DNA of 64,000 nt, taken from NCBI GenBank assembly GCA_037176705.1, contig CM073885.1:162492290-162556289 (forward strand). The letters run 5' to 3'. A program made the position numbers and the translations under genes. Shown one piece after another: positions 1 through 11,489 of the stretch (the first letter of the stretch is position 1; the number at the start of each line of letters is the position of its first letter). Source of the DNA: Molossus alvarezi (lineage: Eukaryota > Chordata > Mammalia > Chiroptera > Molossidae). Under the pieces are notes generated by a model, which saw only the letters and a program-made list of their open reading frames with translations, did not search any database and was not told where the DNA came from.

Positions 1-337
1 AAATGAATGACAATACACAGAAGGAGAACATGTGGGGGAAAAAAGAACCTATGTAACTTTGAAAAACATTTTTATTGTGTAATGAAAGTCTAAAGACACA
101 AATTACTATAAACAAATTATCTATACAACTCAGAAAAGAGTTTCTCATCAGAATATGAGTTAATGATTCTAAAACATTTTAGGGAGGCTCTAGGTTTGAT
201 CAACTAAATAAATATATTGTAGAGATTAGAGCCAAAACTATTGCTGTTGGAAAAAAAATGTAAAATGTTATTAAAAAACAAAAGGTAAAAGGACTAGAAT
301 GGACACTTTATGTTATATTTATTTTGGAAGCACCAGA
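1..337. other. AT-rich sequence, nothing recognised
   Basis: No repeat, ORF or RNA gene is recognisable here. It ends at the target-site duplication of the next L1 fragment. Confidence 0.5.
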
Positions 338-350
338 AATAACATGTTTT

Positions 351-864
351 TCAATTTTTATTAATTTATTTTTGTTATAGATGTTTCTCCTTTTTCCCCC
401 CTAGACACCCTTCTCCCCATCCTGCCCCCCCCTCCTGCATTAGTCTATGTCCATTGGTTATGCATACATGTATATAAGTTCTTTGGTTCATCTCCTCCAT
501 CCCTCTACCTCCCTATTCTGAGGTTTGTCAGTCCTTTCTATGTCTCTGGGTTTATTTCATTCATCAGCCCACCTTGTTCATTATATTCCACAAATAAGTG
601 AGATCATGTGGTATTTCTTTTTCTCTGATTGTGCTATTTCACTTAGCATAATACTCTTGAGGTCCCTCCATGTTCTCTCAAAGGATAAGTTATCTTTCTT
701 TCTTACAGCTGCATAGTATTCCATTGTATATACATACCACAGCTTTTTTATCTACTCATCTATTGATGGACATTTAAGCTGTTTCCAGATCTTAGCCATT
801 GTAAATAGTGTTGCTATGAACATAGAAGTGCATATATTCTTTCTGATTGGTGTTTCAAGCTTCT
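351..864 (-). mobile_element. 5'-truncated L1, 3' end
   Basis: Read on the minus strand, this holds the last part of L1 ORF2 (match to the conserved C-terminus ending near MEYYAA...) followed by the 3' UTR. The UTR has a C-rich tract (G-rich in the L1 sense) and the conserved octamer-like ATGCATACATG region. It is flanked by an imperfect 13-bp duplication, AATAACAT(G/A)TTTT, at 338-350 and 865-877. It is a dead retrotransposition product. Confidence 0.85.
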
Positions 865-1128
865 AATAACATATTTTTTTAAAAAAATCAACAGGTAAAT
901 ATATAGGTAAATTGATAGATACATACATAATTATATACACATGCCTACATGGATGTAAAATAAAAATGAATTTGTGTGTAAACATAGGTTACACAGAAAT
1001 ATTTCCTAAGCTCTGTCAACAGAGAAAGCTGAGTGCAATGCCATCTCAATAGCAATAAGCATGTCATGCTGCCAGGTTTTTAAGAGTCCCACTCAATAAA
1101 GTTCTTCTCAATAAAGAAAAGCTTGAAG

Positions 1129-1393
1129 CCCTGGCTCGTTTGGCTCAGCAATTGGAGTGTCGGCCCATGGACCAAAGAGTCACTTGTTTGATTCCAGCCA
1201 AGGTCACATGCCTCAGTTGCCGTTCATCCCCAGTCCCAGTCCAGTTGTGGAGAGCCAACCAATCAATGTGTCTCTCTCACTCACGTTGATGTTTCTCTCT
1301 CTATTCCTCTCTTTTCCTTTCTTTCTTCCTTCCTTCTACTCTATCTGAAGATAAATGGAAAAGTATTCTCTGCTGAGGATTTAAAAAAAAAGA
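1129..1393 (+). mobile_element. Ves SINE, type 1 tail
   Basis: tRNA-derived head beginning GCCCTGGCTCGTTTGGCTCAG, then a CT-rich body, then ACTCTATCTGAAGATAAATGG and GCTGAGGAT followed by A's. Diverged from the young copies in this window, for example at 20409. Target-site duplication not resolved. Confidence 0.85.
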
Positions 1394-2021
1394 AACATTG
1401 AAAATGTATTATAGTCCAGATCTGGGACAGGAAATATTGACAAATGAGCATGGAGCGTCTTTGGTTCAAAAAAGTAAGAACAAATGTTTTTTAAAAAATA
1501 TATAGCACATGGCAAAAGGGCAAGGGACCCAACCTGAAAGAGTTTCCAATGTCCCAACCTAGAACTTTTTGGGCCACAACAATTAGTGTTAGTAAAGGAT
1601 TATAACCTATAAGTGAAATAAATATAGTATCTACAATTCCATACTGATATAAATAATTTACTGAATTAATAAATGGGGGATATGAAGAGTTCCAACTAAT
1701 AAATGAAGAAGGAATAAAAAATAGAGAATAAACATTAGAATGCCAGAATAATATTTTTTTCGGATCAGAGCCAACAAAAGCAAAATTAGTGAGCCCTACT
1801 TTTAGGAAAGATGGGATCTTGCAGAGTTTCAAATCCCGTATTCATTACAATGGGATAAACAGAATATTTTCAGTGAAGAAACTTAGTCAAAGCCACCTTA
1901 AAGAGATGATCAAGGTTAACTTCACTATTGGTAAGACATATCAACATCATGCACATGCTAACATGATGCACTGAGAAGGGAACACCACTTAGGTGGTATT
2001 ATTGTTAAAAATAAGTATTTA
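1394..2021. other. No recognised feature
   Basis: AT-rich single-copy-looking DNA. The 113-codon open frame on the minus strand (1491-1832) has no recognisable domain and no gene context, so I do not call it. Confidence 0.4.
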
Positions 2022-2243
2022 TCCTGGCTGGCATGCTCAGTTGGTTGAGTGTAGTCCTGTTCACTGAAAGGTTGTGCATTTGATTCCCCATCAGGGCATG
2101 TGCCTGTGTTGCAGGTTCAAACCTTGTGGGGGCATGTACGGAAGGCAACTGATTGATGGTTCTCTCTCATGTATCTATCTATCCCTCTCTTTTTCTCTCT
2201 AAGCATATTCAAATGTGAGGATTTAAAAAAATATATATTTAGC
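2022..2243 (+). mobile_element. Ves SINE, type 2 tail, diverged
   Basis: Head CCTGGCTGGCATGCTCAGTTGG, B-box-like GATTCCCCATCAGGGCATG, then GGAAGGCAACTGATTGATGG and CTCTCTC runs, ending in GAGGATTTAAAAAAA. Confidence 0.8.
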
Positions 2244-2244
2244 C

Positions 2245-2325
2245 TCAATATAATAATTAAGTGAGATAATATTTGTCAAGTACTTATAATAGTTTCTGGC
2301 ACAGAGAAACCACAGTATAAGATTT
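2245..2325 (+). repeat. MIR-like 3' remnant
   Basis: Contains a pattern close to the MIR 3' region: AAGTGAGATAATATTTGTCAAG, then AGTTTCTGGCACAGAG. It is short and old, so the call is tentative. The following 2326-2990 shows nothing further that I can name. Confidence 0.4.
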
Positions 2326-3104
2326 GAAATGGAATAAAAATTTAAAATAAAATAGAAAAGAGTCTCTTAGAAACTGAAAATTAGTTTAGAGCAGATACTA
2401 CACATGCGGGCATGATTTTAAAACACTTTACCATCAGTATACAAACAAGAACAATTAGCTTTGACACAAGGAATAAATACTTGAAACGCCAAGTGATGGA
2501 GTGATCCCAGTCAAGTGGTATTAATCAGGGAATGCTAAAGATAAATCATTTTTTCATAAATACTGTGTATCTGATGAATCCACCCTCAAGGGTACTCCAT
2601 CATTTATAATAAAGCCAAATTATATTTCATTTGTGAATATTTAATACATTTCTGTATTAACAGCAAGTATGAATAAATGTTTTATTTGACAATATATTTG
2701 AACTCACAGCTTTTGTAAGTTCTGTAGCTTTGGCAGCAGTATACACCTACCACAGTTGCAATTGTCACCTCTTTGGGTGACTTAACCTCAATTCCTAATC
2801 TTTCTCTCAACATATAATGCAGTAGTTCTATATAAACAGTGTGCCAATGCTTTAGCTCTACTGATTTAAAATTAAGATTGTTTCTATTTCCCCTAAATTA
2901 ATATTTTCTTCCACACCATTTTTTAAATTATATAGTTGTATAAGATTAGTTTTTTGGAAGTCTTTCTCATTGAACTGAATTCATAAATGATTTTTATTAG
3001 TTCTGCATTTATTGATTAATGAAAATATATACAGAACACTGACTGGTAGTTCCAGGCATTTGGCTAAATGCTAAAGATTCAGCAGGGAACAAGACATTGT
3101 CCCT

Positions 3105-3555
3105 GTATCATGCAAAGTGAAATAAATCCAACAGAGAAAGACAATTACCATATGATTACACTTGTATGTGGAATCTAAAGAACCAAATAAATAAACAAAC
3201 AAAATAGAAACAAACTTACAGATGTGGAGAACAGACTGATGATTGCTAGAGGGGAGGGGACTTGGGAGACTGGGTGAACAAGATGAAGGGATTAAGAAGT
3301 ACAAATTGGTAGTTACAAAATAATCATGGGGATGTAAAGTACAGCTTAGGAAATATAGTCGATAATACTATAGTAAATATGTATGGTGTCAGATGGGTAC
3401 TGAAAATATCAGAGGGGCCACATTATAAAGTATATGATGGTCTAACCACTATAATATTATTTTGTATTTGCTTCAGGTTTATAGCATAGTAGTTTGACCA
3501 TTATACACTTTACAACATGGCTCCCCTCTCCATATTTGTAGACTAAAAAAAAAAA
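3105..3555 (+). mobile_element. 5'-truncated L1 3' end with A tail
   Basis: Begins inside the ORF2 C-terminus (frame reads ...TEKDNYHMITLV) and continues through the 3' UTR to an A tail at 3544-3555. It is bracketed by an exact 9-bp duplication ATTGTCCCT at 3096-3104 and 3556-3564. The sequence on either side (2990-3095 and 3565 on) joins into one older interspersed repeat that was the target. Confidence 0.85.
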
Positions 3556-3564
3556 ATTGTCCCT

Positions 3565-4154
3565 AGACAAAGGAATTGTAGTGTATAGAGGCTTGCTAAA
3601 TATTTCTTCTCTCCTGCACTTTCACCATCTCACCACCTTGCTGTTGGCAGGGTCATGAGACTAACCCTGGCCAATGGACTGTGGGAAGAAATGACACATG
3701 TGCCATGTTGAGCTGAGACAGTGCAAACCCCCTTGCAATTCCCCAGTAATTCTTGATGTACAATAGTGAATGAGAAAATCATGTTTTCAATAGAATCCAA
3801 CATATATTTGCATATAGGAAATTTATTGGGGAGAATCTTCTCAGGGACAAAGTGTGAGAAAATAAAGGAAGAAGGACTGGGAAGATGCAAAAAGATGCAT
3901 TTACAACATAGGTTTCAACTCATCCCAGGAATTCCTAAAGTTCAGAGGACTTTCAAGTTTGTCTTCATTTGAGACAAAACTATTGAATCTTTTTAGTCCT
4001 TTATCAACCAGTTATTAAATTAGGCTGCTTTTGAGGCAAGGCAGCTACCTTTGACCTATGCCCTAGGAATTTTTGGGTTTTGAATTCAGCAGTGAGTCAA
4101 GAGCAGCTAACAGTCTAGGTGGGTGGAATAATGATTGTTGTGGTTCTGAAGGGG
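3565..4154. other. Mostly unassigned, older repeat remnants likely
   Basis: 3590-3720 carries a phrase common in mammalian interspersed repeats (GGTCATGAGACTAACCCTGGCC region), but I cannot name the family. The short ORFs here on both strands have no recognisable content. Confidence 0.35.
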
Positions 4155-4343
4155 AGCTACAGAGGAAGGGAGAGGGAGAAAGAGATAGACACATCGATGA
4201 GAGAGAACATCAATTGACTGCCTCCTGCACACCCCCCAAGGGGGATTGGGCCCACAACCTGGGCATCTGCCCCGACTGGGAATCAAACTGGTGACCTTCT
4301 GGTGCAGGATCAATGCTCAGCTACAAAGCCACACTGGCCAGGC
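4155..4343 (-). mobile_element. Ves SINE, type 2, diverged
   Basis: On the minus strand it reads GGCCTGGCCAGTGTGGCTTTG, a tRNA-like B box (TTTGATTCCCAGTCGGGGCA), GGAGGCAGTCAATTGATG, and CT-rich sequence. It abuts the left edge of the ancient L1 D. Confidence 0.85.
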
Positions 4344-4560
4344 CATGTTACGGGCTTTTTGTAATTTAGTATGATGTTGGCTGGACATTTTCTCATTGTG
4401 GTTCTTTATTAGTTTGAGAAGAATCTTTCTAAAAAAATTTTATTTTAGTATCAGAAATGAATGCTCGATCTTGTCAAATACTTTTTCTGCATCTATTGAG
4501 ATGATGAGATTGTGTTCTCTTTTAGTTTACTTATATGATGAATTACATTGCTTGATTTTA

Positions 4561-4689
4561 TTATTTATTTATTTTTATTAAATTTATTGGGGTGATATTG
4601 GTTAACATTATTCAGGTTTTAAGTGTAGACGTCTCTGACACATGATCTGTGTATTGCATTGTGTGCCCACCACCTGAAGTCAACGTTGG
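4561..4689 (-). mobile_element. Short L1 3'-UTR insertion inside L1 D
   Basis: Matches the old L1 3' UTR phrase (AAATTTATTGGGGTGA, then ATTGCATTGTGTGCCCACCACC). It is flanked by an exact 9-bp duplication TTGATTTTA at 4552-4560 and 4690-4698, and L1 D ORF2 sequence continues on both sides. Confidence 0.75.
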
Positions 4690-5094
4690 TTGATTTTAGA
4701 ATGCTAAACTAATGTTGCAGTTCTGAGATAAATTGTTCTTATTACATATTAACCCATTTACATACTCTTGTATTCAATTTTCTAAAATTTTGTTAAGAAT
4801 TTATCTGTTTTTGTATGTTTATGAGGATTATGAGTTTGTATTTCTCTCAGTTTTAGTGTTTTAGACAAATTTTAATAAAGTAATTTTGATATTGAATATA
4901 TTAGGCACTATGCCCTCCTTTAATTTTATGAATAGTTTGTGTATAACTGGTATTGTTCCTTCAAGTTGGGTTAAATTCACCTTGAATACTTCTGGTTCTA
5001 GACTACTTTTGTTAAAAAAAAAAGTTTTTAAATACAAATACAATTTATTTAATAGATTTGAAGCTGGTCAGGTTTCTGTTTTCACTTTGTTTTT

Positions 5095-5356
5095 TGTTTT
5101 GCTTTGTTTTTTACTCCTCACCCCAGGATATTTTTTTTTCTATTTATCTTTAGATAGAGTGGGAGAGAGGGAAAGAAGGAGAGTGAGAGAAACAGCTATG
5201 TGAGAGGGACACATCAACTGGTTGTCTCTTCTGCACAACCCCAACCAGGGCCAGGGATGAACTGCAACCAAGGTACATGCCTTTGATCTGAATCGAACCC
5301 TCAATTCATTGGTCCACAGACCAATGCTCTAACCATTAAACCAAACTGACCAGGGA
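5095..5356 (-). mobile_element. Ves SINE, type 1, inside L1 D
   Basis: Minus-strand SINE ending (its 5' end) at CCCTGGTCAGTTTGGTTTAA. The tail side shows the type 1 GAGGAGT and ATAGAGTGGGAG phrases. A near-perfect 17-bp duplication, TGTTTTCA(C/T)TTTGTTTT, lies at 5077-5094 and 5357-5373. Confidence 0.85.
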
Positions 5357-6317
5357 TGTTTTCATTTTGTTTTATTTTTCTTGAGGGAGCATTGATAGTT
5401 TGTATCTTTTAGTAACTTTGTTCATACTGTCAACATTGGGGAATCTTAATGGCATAAAGTTATTCTGTATATTCCTTTCTTATGCTTTTAAGTCTGTAAA
5501 AACTGTAGTGATGATTCCTCTCTCACTCTTGATATTTGTGCTATCTCGCTTTATTTTTATATGATCAGACAGAAGGCTTAGAGACATATGAACTTTCTGT
5601 ATAATCCTCCCAAGGAGCCACATTTTACTTTCATTGATTTTCTCTATTTACTTCTTTTTCAATTTTATTGCTTTTTCTCTAATTATTATTATTATTTTCT
5701 TTGTTCAGCTTTATTTTATTTAAAGCTTTTTACATGTTTGTTTGTTTTGTATGGGAGTAATTAAGGTAATTGACTTCAAGCACTTCTTGTCTAATAATGT
5801 AGGTATTTCTCTAAGTACTGTTTCAGCTGCATCCCACAAATTTTGATGTGTAGTGTATATGTTTTCATTCTGATAAGAATAAATTATAAGTTTCTTTTGT
5901 AATATGTTCTTCATTTCAGCTCATGGGTTATTTAGAAGTAAATTACTTATATTCCAAATATTTGGGGATTTTTCAGATATACATTTCTTTTTTGTTTAGT
6001 TTATTTTTATTGTGGTAAGAAACTATGTTTTCTACTTTTTTAAAACACATTTTCTTATATTTTGAGACTTGTTTTAGTCCCCAGAATATGGTCTCTCTCC
6101 TAAATCTCCTGTATGCACTTAAAAATTTTTATTTCTTTGTTAATGGTTGGGGTGTTTTGTAAACATCAGTTAAGTAGAGTTGGTTGATAGTGTGATTCCA
6201 ATATTCAATATCCTTATTGATTTTCTGTGTGCTCATTCTATCAATACTGAGGTGGTGATGTTGAAATGTCTTACATGATTGTAGATTTAATTATTTCCCT
6301 AAAAGTATATGGATATT

Positions 6318-6374
6318 TTAAATTAATTTATTTATTTTTAAATGTTATTGTTCAATTACAGTTTACCTGCAATA
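6318..6374 (-). mobile_element. L1 'E', 3'-terminal piece
   Basis: TTATTGTTCAATTACAG and ACCTGCAATA are the extreme 3' end of the 5'-inverted L1 whose main part is at 18887-19462. L1 C inserted here. The phrase CCTGCAATA recurs at 18887-18895 as the likely core of the target-site duplication. Confidence 0.6.
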
Positions 6375-6975
6375 CTATTATTATTTTTTTAGTTTTTTTT
6401 TTTAATTAGTAAATTTTTTCAGATGTTTCTCTTTTACCACACAGACACCCTCCTTCCTATCCCACACCCTACCAAGCACTGTTGTCTATGTTGATTGGTT
6501 ACACATACATGCATATAAGTTCTTTGGTTTATCTCATCCCACTCCCCGCCAGCCCTCTCCTCTAAAGTTTGTCATTCTGAACCATACTCCTTTATATGTC
6601 TCTGGGTCTGTTTTGTTCATTAGCTTTTCTTGTTCATTATATTTCACAAATAAGTGAGATAATGTGGTATTTGTCGTTCTCTGATTAGCTTATTTCACTT
6701 AGCATAATACTCTCCAGGTCCCTACATGTCCTCTCAAAGGATACAAGATCTTTCTTACAGCTGCATAATATTCCATTGTGTATATGTACCACAGCTTTTT
6801 TATCCACTCATCTGTTGATGAACACTTGAGGTGTTTCCAGATCTTAAATTGTAAATAGTGTTGCTATGAACATAGGGGTACATATATTCTTTCTGATTGG
6901 TGTTTCAGGCTTCTTAGGGTATATTCCTAGAAGTGGAATCACTGGGTCAGATGGCAGTCCAATTTTTAATTTTTT

Positions 6976-7228
6976 TTTTTTTTTTTATCCTCACCCGAGG
7001 ACATTTTTCCATTTTTTTTTTTGTACAGACAGAGTGGGAGGGAGAGAGAGGAAGAGAGAGAGAGAGAAACATCGATGTGAAAGGGACACATCGAGTGGCT
7101 GCCACCCGCACGACCAACCAGGGCCGGGGACAAACTGCAACCGAGGTACATGCCCTTAGCGGGAACCGAACCCGGGTCTCTCAGGACTGCAGGCCAACGC
7201 TCTAACCGCTGAGCCAAACCGGCCAGGG
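6976..7228 (-). mobile_element. Young Ves SINE, type 1, in L1 C
   Basis: Minus-strand copy close to the apparent consensus, with intact A box (GGCTCAGCGGTTAGAGCG) and B box (GGGTTCGGTTCCCGC), a GA/CT-rich body and an A tail. Exact 17-bp duplication CCAATTTTTAATTTTTT at 6959-6975 and 7229-7245. Near-consensus sequence with CpGs kept suggests a recent insertion. Confidence 0.95.
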
Positions 7229-7321
7229 CCAATTTTTAATTTTTTGAGGAAACACCATATTGTTTTCCATATTGGCTGCACCAGTCTGCATTCCCACCAG
7301 AAGTATACAAGAGTCCCCTTT

Positions 7322-7324
<3 letters not shown>

Positions 7325-7360
<36 letters not shown>

Positions 7361-7619
7361 ATTTTTATTTATTTTTTTTTATTTATTTTTTTGTTACAGA
7401 CATTTTACCTTTTTACCCCGTTGGCACCCTCCACCCCCCCCCCTCCACCCCATCCCCGGCTTAGTTGTCCATGTCCATTGGTCATGCATACATGCATATA
7501 AGTTCTGTGGTTTATCTCTTCCCACCCCCCCACCCCCCATCCCCTCTTCTGAGGGATGTCAGTCTGTGCCCTACTTCCATGTGTCTGGGTCTACTGTTTT
7601 CCTCAGACTGTTATGTTCA
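7325..7619 (-). other. L1 A 3' UTR and poly(A) tail
   Basis: About 295 nt. On the L1 sense strand there are two long G-tract clusters (complement of 7521-7545 and 7427-7459), then AATAAA-type poly(A) signals (complement near 7365-7390), then the A tail. Polypurine, G-quadruplex-prone 3' UTRs are typical of mammalian L1. Confidence 0.85.
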
Positions 7620-10600
7620 TTATATTCCGTATATAAGTGAGATCATGTGGTATTTGTCTTTTTCTGCTTGGCTTCTTTCACTTAGGATAATACTTTCCAG
7701 GTCCCTCCATGTCGTCTCAAAGGATAAGAGATCTTTCTTTCTTACTGCTGCATAGTACTCCATTGTGTATATGTACCACAGCTTTTTTATCCATTCGTCT
7801 ACTGGTGGACACTTGGGCTGTTTCCAGATCTTAGCTATTGTAAATAGTGCTGCTATGAACATGGGGGTACATATATTCTTCCTGATTGGTGTTTCAGGCT
7901 TCTTAGGGTATATTCCCAGCAGTGGGATCACTGGGTCAAATGGAAGTTCAATTTTTAATTTCTTGAGGTAGCACCATATTGTTTTCCATAGCGGCTGCAC
8001 CAGTCTGCATTCCCACCAGCAGTGTACTAGAGTCCCCTTTTCTCCACACCCTCGCCAACACTTGTTGTTTGATGATTTGTTGATGGCGGCCATTCTGACA
8101 GGTGTGAGGTGATACCTCATTGTTGTTTTAATTTGCATCTCTCTGATGATTAGTGATGTTGAGCATTTCTTCATATGTCTCTTGGCCATTTGTATGTCCT
8201 GTTTGGAGAGGTGTCTATTCAGCTCCTCTGCCCATTTTTTAATTGGGTTCTTTGTCTTCCTTTTGTAGAGTTGTATGAGCACTCTATATATACTGGAAAT
8301 TAACCCCTTATCTGATACATCATTGGCAATGATGTTCTCCCATACAGTGGGTTGCCTTTCCATTTTGATGATTGTTTCTTTTGCTGTGCAGAAGCTTTTT
8401 AGTTTGATGTAGTCCCATGTGTTCATTTTCTCCTTTATTTCTGTTGCCTTAGGTGCTGTATCAGTGAAAATTCTGCTCCGTATGATGTCCGAAATTTTGT
8501 TGCCTACATTTTCTTCTAGAATTTTTATGGATTCACGGGTCACATTTAAGTCTTTTATCCATTTTGAGTTTATTTTGGTGTATGGTGTAAGTTGATGGTC
8601 TAGTTTCATTTTTTTGCATGTAGCTGTCCAATTTTCCCAACACCATTTATTAAAGAGGCTGTCTTTACTCCACTGTATGCTCTTGCCACCTTTGTCAAAT
8701 ATTAATTGAGCGTATTGCCTTGGGTCCATTTCTGGGTTTTCAGTTCTGTTCCACTGGTCTATATGCCGGTTCTTGTGCCAGTACCAGGCTGTTTTGGTTA
8801 CAGTCGCTTTGTAGTATAACCTGATATCTGGTATTGTGATCCCACCTACTTTGTTCTTCTTTTTCAAGATTGCTGTGGCTATTCGGGGTCTTTTTTGGTT
8901 CCATATGAACTTTTGAAGTATTTGTTCTAGTTCTATGAAATATGTCGTTGGTATTTTGATGGGGATTGCATTGAATCTATAGATTGCTTTGGGTAGTATG
9001 GACATTTTAATGATGTTAATTCTTCCAATCCATGAACAGGGTATGTGCTTCCACTTTTTTATATCTTCCTCTATTTCTTTTTTCAATGACCTGTAGTTTT
9101 CTGCAAATAGGTCCTTTACTTCCTTGGTTAAGTTTATTCCTAGGTATCGTAATTTTTTTGGTGCGATGGTAAATGGGATTGTTTTTTCAGTTTCTCTTTC
9201 TGTGAGTTCATCATTGGTGTACACGAATGCCGTCGATTTCTTGACGTTAATTTTGTATCCTGCTACTTTGCCAAATTCATTTATTAAGTCTAATAGATTT
9301 TTGATGGAGTCTTTAGGGTTTTCTATGTACAATATCATGTCATCTGCAAATAATGACAGTTTCACTTCCTCCTTTCCAATTTGGATCCCTTTTATTTTTT
9401 CTTCATGTCTGATTGCTGTGGCTAAGACTTCCAGTACAATGTTAAATAAGAGTGGTGAAAGTGGACATCCCTGTCTTGTTCCTGTTCTTAGTGGAAATGT
9501 TTTTAGTTTCTGTCCATTGAGTATGATGTTGGCTGTAGGTCTTTCATATATGGCCTTTATTATGTCGAGATATGATCCCTCTATTCCTACATTGCTGAGC
9601 GTTTTTATCAGAAATGGATGCTGGATTTTGTCGAATGCTTTTTCAGCATCTATTGATATGATCATGTGGTTTTTATTCTTCATTTTGTTTATGTGGTGTA
9701 TTACGTTTATTGATTTGCGAATATTGTACCAGCCTTGCATCCCTGGAATGAATCCCACTTGGTCATGGTGAATAATTTTTTTGATGTATTTCTGGATCCG
9801 ATTTGCTAATATTTTGTTCAGGATTTTGGCGTCTATGTTCATCAGGGATATTGGCCTGTAGTTTTCTTTCTTCGTAGCGTCTTTTTCTGGTTTTGGAATT
9901 AGAATTATGCTGGCCTCATAGAACGTGTTTGGAAGTCTTCCTTCTTCTTGAATTTTTTGAAATAGTTTGAGGAGAATGGGTGTTAGTTCTTTTTTGAATG
10001 TTCGGTAAAACTCCCCCGTGAAGCCATCTGGGCCTGGGCTTTTGTTTGCTGGGAGAGTCTTGATTACCTCTTCAATTTCCTTAGTTGTTATTGGTCTGTT
10101 CAAGTTTTCTATCTCTTCTGGGAATAGTTTTGGGAGACTGTGTGTTTCTAGAAATTTGTCCATTTCGCTTAGATTGTCGAATTTGTTGCCATATAGTTGT
10201 TCATAGTAGTTGTTAACTATCTTTTGTATTTCTGTGGTGTTGGTTGTTACTTCTCCTCTTTCATTTCTGATTTTGTGTATTTGGGTTCTCTCTCTTTGTT
10301 TCTTGGTGAGTCTAGCTAAGGGTCCATCAATCTTGTTTATCTTTTCGAAAAACCAGCTCTTTGTTTCATTGATCCTTTGAATTGTTTTTTTGGTCTCTAT
10401 GTCATTTATTTCTGCTCTGATCTTTACTATTTCCTTCCTTCTACTTGCTCTGGGGTTTTCTTTTTGTTTGCTTTCTAATTCTTTAAGTTGTGAGGTTAGA
10501 CAGTCAATTAGAAATTTTTCTTGTTTTTTGAGGTAGGCCTGTAGTGCTATGAACTTCCCTCTCAGAACTGCTTTCGCTGCATCCCATAGATTTTGTGTTG

Positions 10601-11444
10601 TTGTGTGTTCATTTTCATTGGTTTCCAGGAAGTTTTTAATTTCTTCCTTGATCTCCTCGATGACCCATTCATTGTTTAATAACATGCTATTTAGCCTCCA
10701 TGTGTTGAAATGTCTTTGCATGTTCTTGTTCCAATTGATTTCTAGTTTCATGCCATTGTGATCTGAGAAGGTGCTTGATATGATTTCAATCTTCTTGAAC
10801 TTGTAGAGATTTAGTTTGTGTCCTAACATGTGGTCTATCTTTGAGAATGTCCCATGTGCACTTGAGAAGAATGTGTATTCTGTAGTTTTGGGGTGTAATT
10901 CTCTGTAGATATCTATTAAATCCATTTGGTCTAGTGCTTCATTTAGAGTCTCTGTTTCCTTGCTAATTTTTTGCCTAGAGGATCTATCCAGTGCTGTCAA
11001 CGGGGTGTTGAAGTCCCCTGCTATGATTGTATTGTTGTCGATTTCTCCTTGGAAGTCCTCCAGAAGATTTTTAATATATTTTGGTGCTCCTATATTGGGT
11101 GCATATATGTTTATTAAGGTTATATCTTCCTGTTGGATAGATCCTTTCAATATTATGTAGTGACCATCTTTGTCTCTAGTTATGGTCTTCATTTTGAAAT
11201 CTATTTTATCAGATATGAGAATTGCTACCCCAGCTTTTTTTTGCTTTCCATTTGCTTGGAAAATTTTTTTCCATCCCTTCACTTTCAACCTATGTGAGTC
11301 TTTTGTTGAGAGGTGGGTCTCTTGTAAACAACATATAGATGAGTCATGCTTTCTTATCCAATCAGCTACTCTGTGTCTCTTTATGGGAGCATTCAATCCA
11401 TTTACGTTTAAGGTGATTATTGATATGTACTTATTTATTGCCAT
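7620..11444 (-). CDS. ORF2: L1 ORF2p: endonuclease-reverse transcriptase (intact)
   Basis: The L1 enzyme. It nicks target DNA (consensus TTTT/A), uses the free 3' end to prime reverse transcription of L1 RNA, and acts in the nucleus within the L1 ribonucleoprotein. At 1274 residues it is one short of human ORF2p (1275). The APE-type endonuclease (about 1-238) keeps N13, E42 in QETH, Y114 in NIYAPN, D144 and N146 in GDFNT, D204, and D228-H229 in SDHN. The reverse transcriptase (about 450-770) keeps D599 in SIDA, QGCPLSP near 658, and FADD at 699-702. The C-terminal Cys-rich motif is C1129-x3-C1133, H1141-C1142, C1146. The ATG at 11444 has A at -3 and G at +4, with an in-frame TAA 9 nt upstream. 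No internal stop is seen. It is translated downstream of ORF1 from the same RNA, presumably by reinitiation as in other mammals. Confidence 0.97.
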   Translation of the reverse strand: MAINKYISIITLNVNGLNAPIKRHRVADWIRKHDSSICCLQETHLSTKDSHRLKVKGWKKIFQANGKQKKAGVAILISDKIDFKMKTITRDKDGHYIILKGSIQQEDITLINIYAPNIGAPKYIKNLLEDFQGEIDNNTIIAGDFNTPLTALDRSSRQKISKETETLNEALDQMDLIDIYRELHPKTTEYTFFSSAHGTFSKIDHMLGHKLNLYKFKKIEIISSTFSDHNGMKLEINWNKNMQRHFNTWRLNSMLLNNEWVIEEIKEEIKNFLETNENEHTTTQNLWDAAKAVLRGKFIALQAYLKKQEKFLIDCLTSQLKELESKQKENPRASRRKEIVKIRAEINDIETKKTIQRINETKSWFFEKINKIDGPLARLTKKQRERTQIHKIRNERGEVTTNTTEIQKIVNNYYEQLYGNKFDNLSEMDKFLETHSLPKLFPEEIENLNRPITTKEIEEVIKTLPANKSPGPDGFTGEFYRTFKKELTPILLKLFQKIQEEGRLPNTFYEASIILIPKPEKDATKKENYRPISLMNIDAKILNKILANRIQKYIKKIIHHDQVGFIPGMQGWYNIRKSINVIHHINKMKNKNHMIISIDAEKAFDKIQHPFLIKTLSNVGIEGSYLDIIKAIYERPTANIILNGQKLKTFPLRTGTRQGCPLSPLLFNIVLEVLATAIRHEEKIKGIQIGKEEVKLSLFADDMILYIENPKDSIKNLLDLINEFGKVAGYKINVKKSTAFVYTNDELTERETEKTIPFTIAPKKLRYLGINLTKEVKDLFAENYRSLKKEIEEDIKKWKHIPCSWIGRINIIKMSILPKAIYRFNAIPIKIPTTYFIELEQILQKFIWNQKRPRIATAILKKKNKVGGITIPDIRLYYKATVTKTAWYWHKNRHIDQWNRTENPEMDPRQYAQLIFDKGGKSIQWSKDSLFNKWCWENWTATCKKMKLDHQLTPYTKINSKWIKDLNVTRESIKILEENVGNKISDIIRSRIFTDTAPKATEIKEKMNTWDYIKLKSFCTAKETIIKMERQPTVWENIIANDVSDKGLISSIYRVLIQLYKRKTKNPIKKWAEELNRHLSKQDIQMAKRHMKKCSTSLIIREMQIKTTMRYHLTPVRMAAINKSSNNKCWRGCGEKGTLVHCWWECRLVQPLWKTIWCYLKKLKIELPFDPVIPLLGIYPKKPETPIRKNICTPMFIAALFTIAKIWKQPKCPPVDEWIKKLWYIYTMEYYAAVRKKDLLSFETTWRDLESIILSERSQAEKDKYHMISLIYGI

Positions 11445-11489
11445 TTTTGTTTAGTGTGGTTCTATTTTTCTTCCCATTTCTACTGCTAA

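Larger units (their letters stand above)
4345..6317 (-). mobile_element. Ancient L1 'D', left part (ORF2 remnant)
   Basis: Minus-strand ORF2 remnant running from the reverse-transcriptase region (the finger/palm motif that gives HxxxxAFDKI in intact copies lies near 4440-4500) back into the endonuclease region near 6300. Many stops and indels. Its endonuclease part resumes at 19463, so everything between is later insertion. It also carries a small L1 3' fragment (4561-4689) and a SINE (5095-5356). Confidence 0.75.

Noticed and set aside
1491..1832. 113-codon minus-strand ORF
   Set aside because: No domain, no splice or promoter context, AT-rich DNA where such frames are expected by chance.
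9124..9771. 215-codon plus-strand ORF and other plus-strand frames at 10018-12465
   Set aside because: They are antisense shadows of L1 A ORF2 and ORF1.
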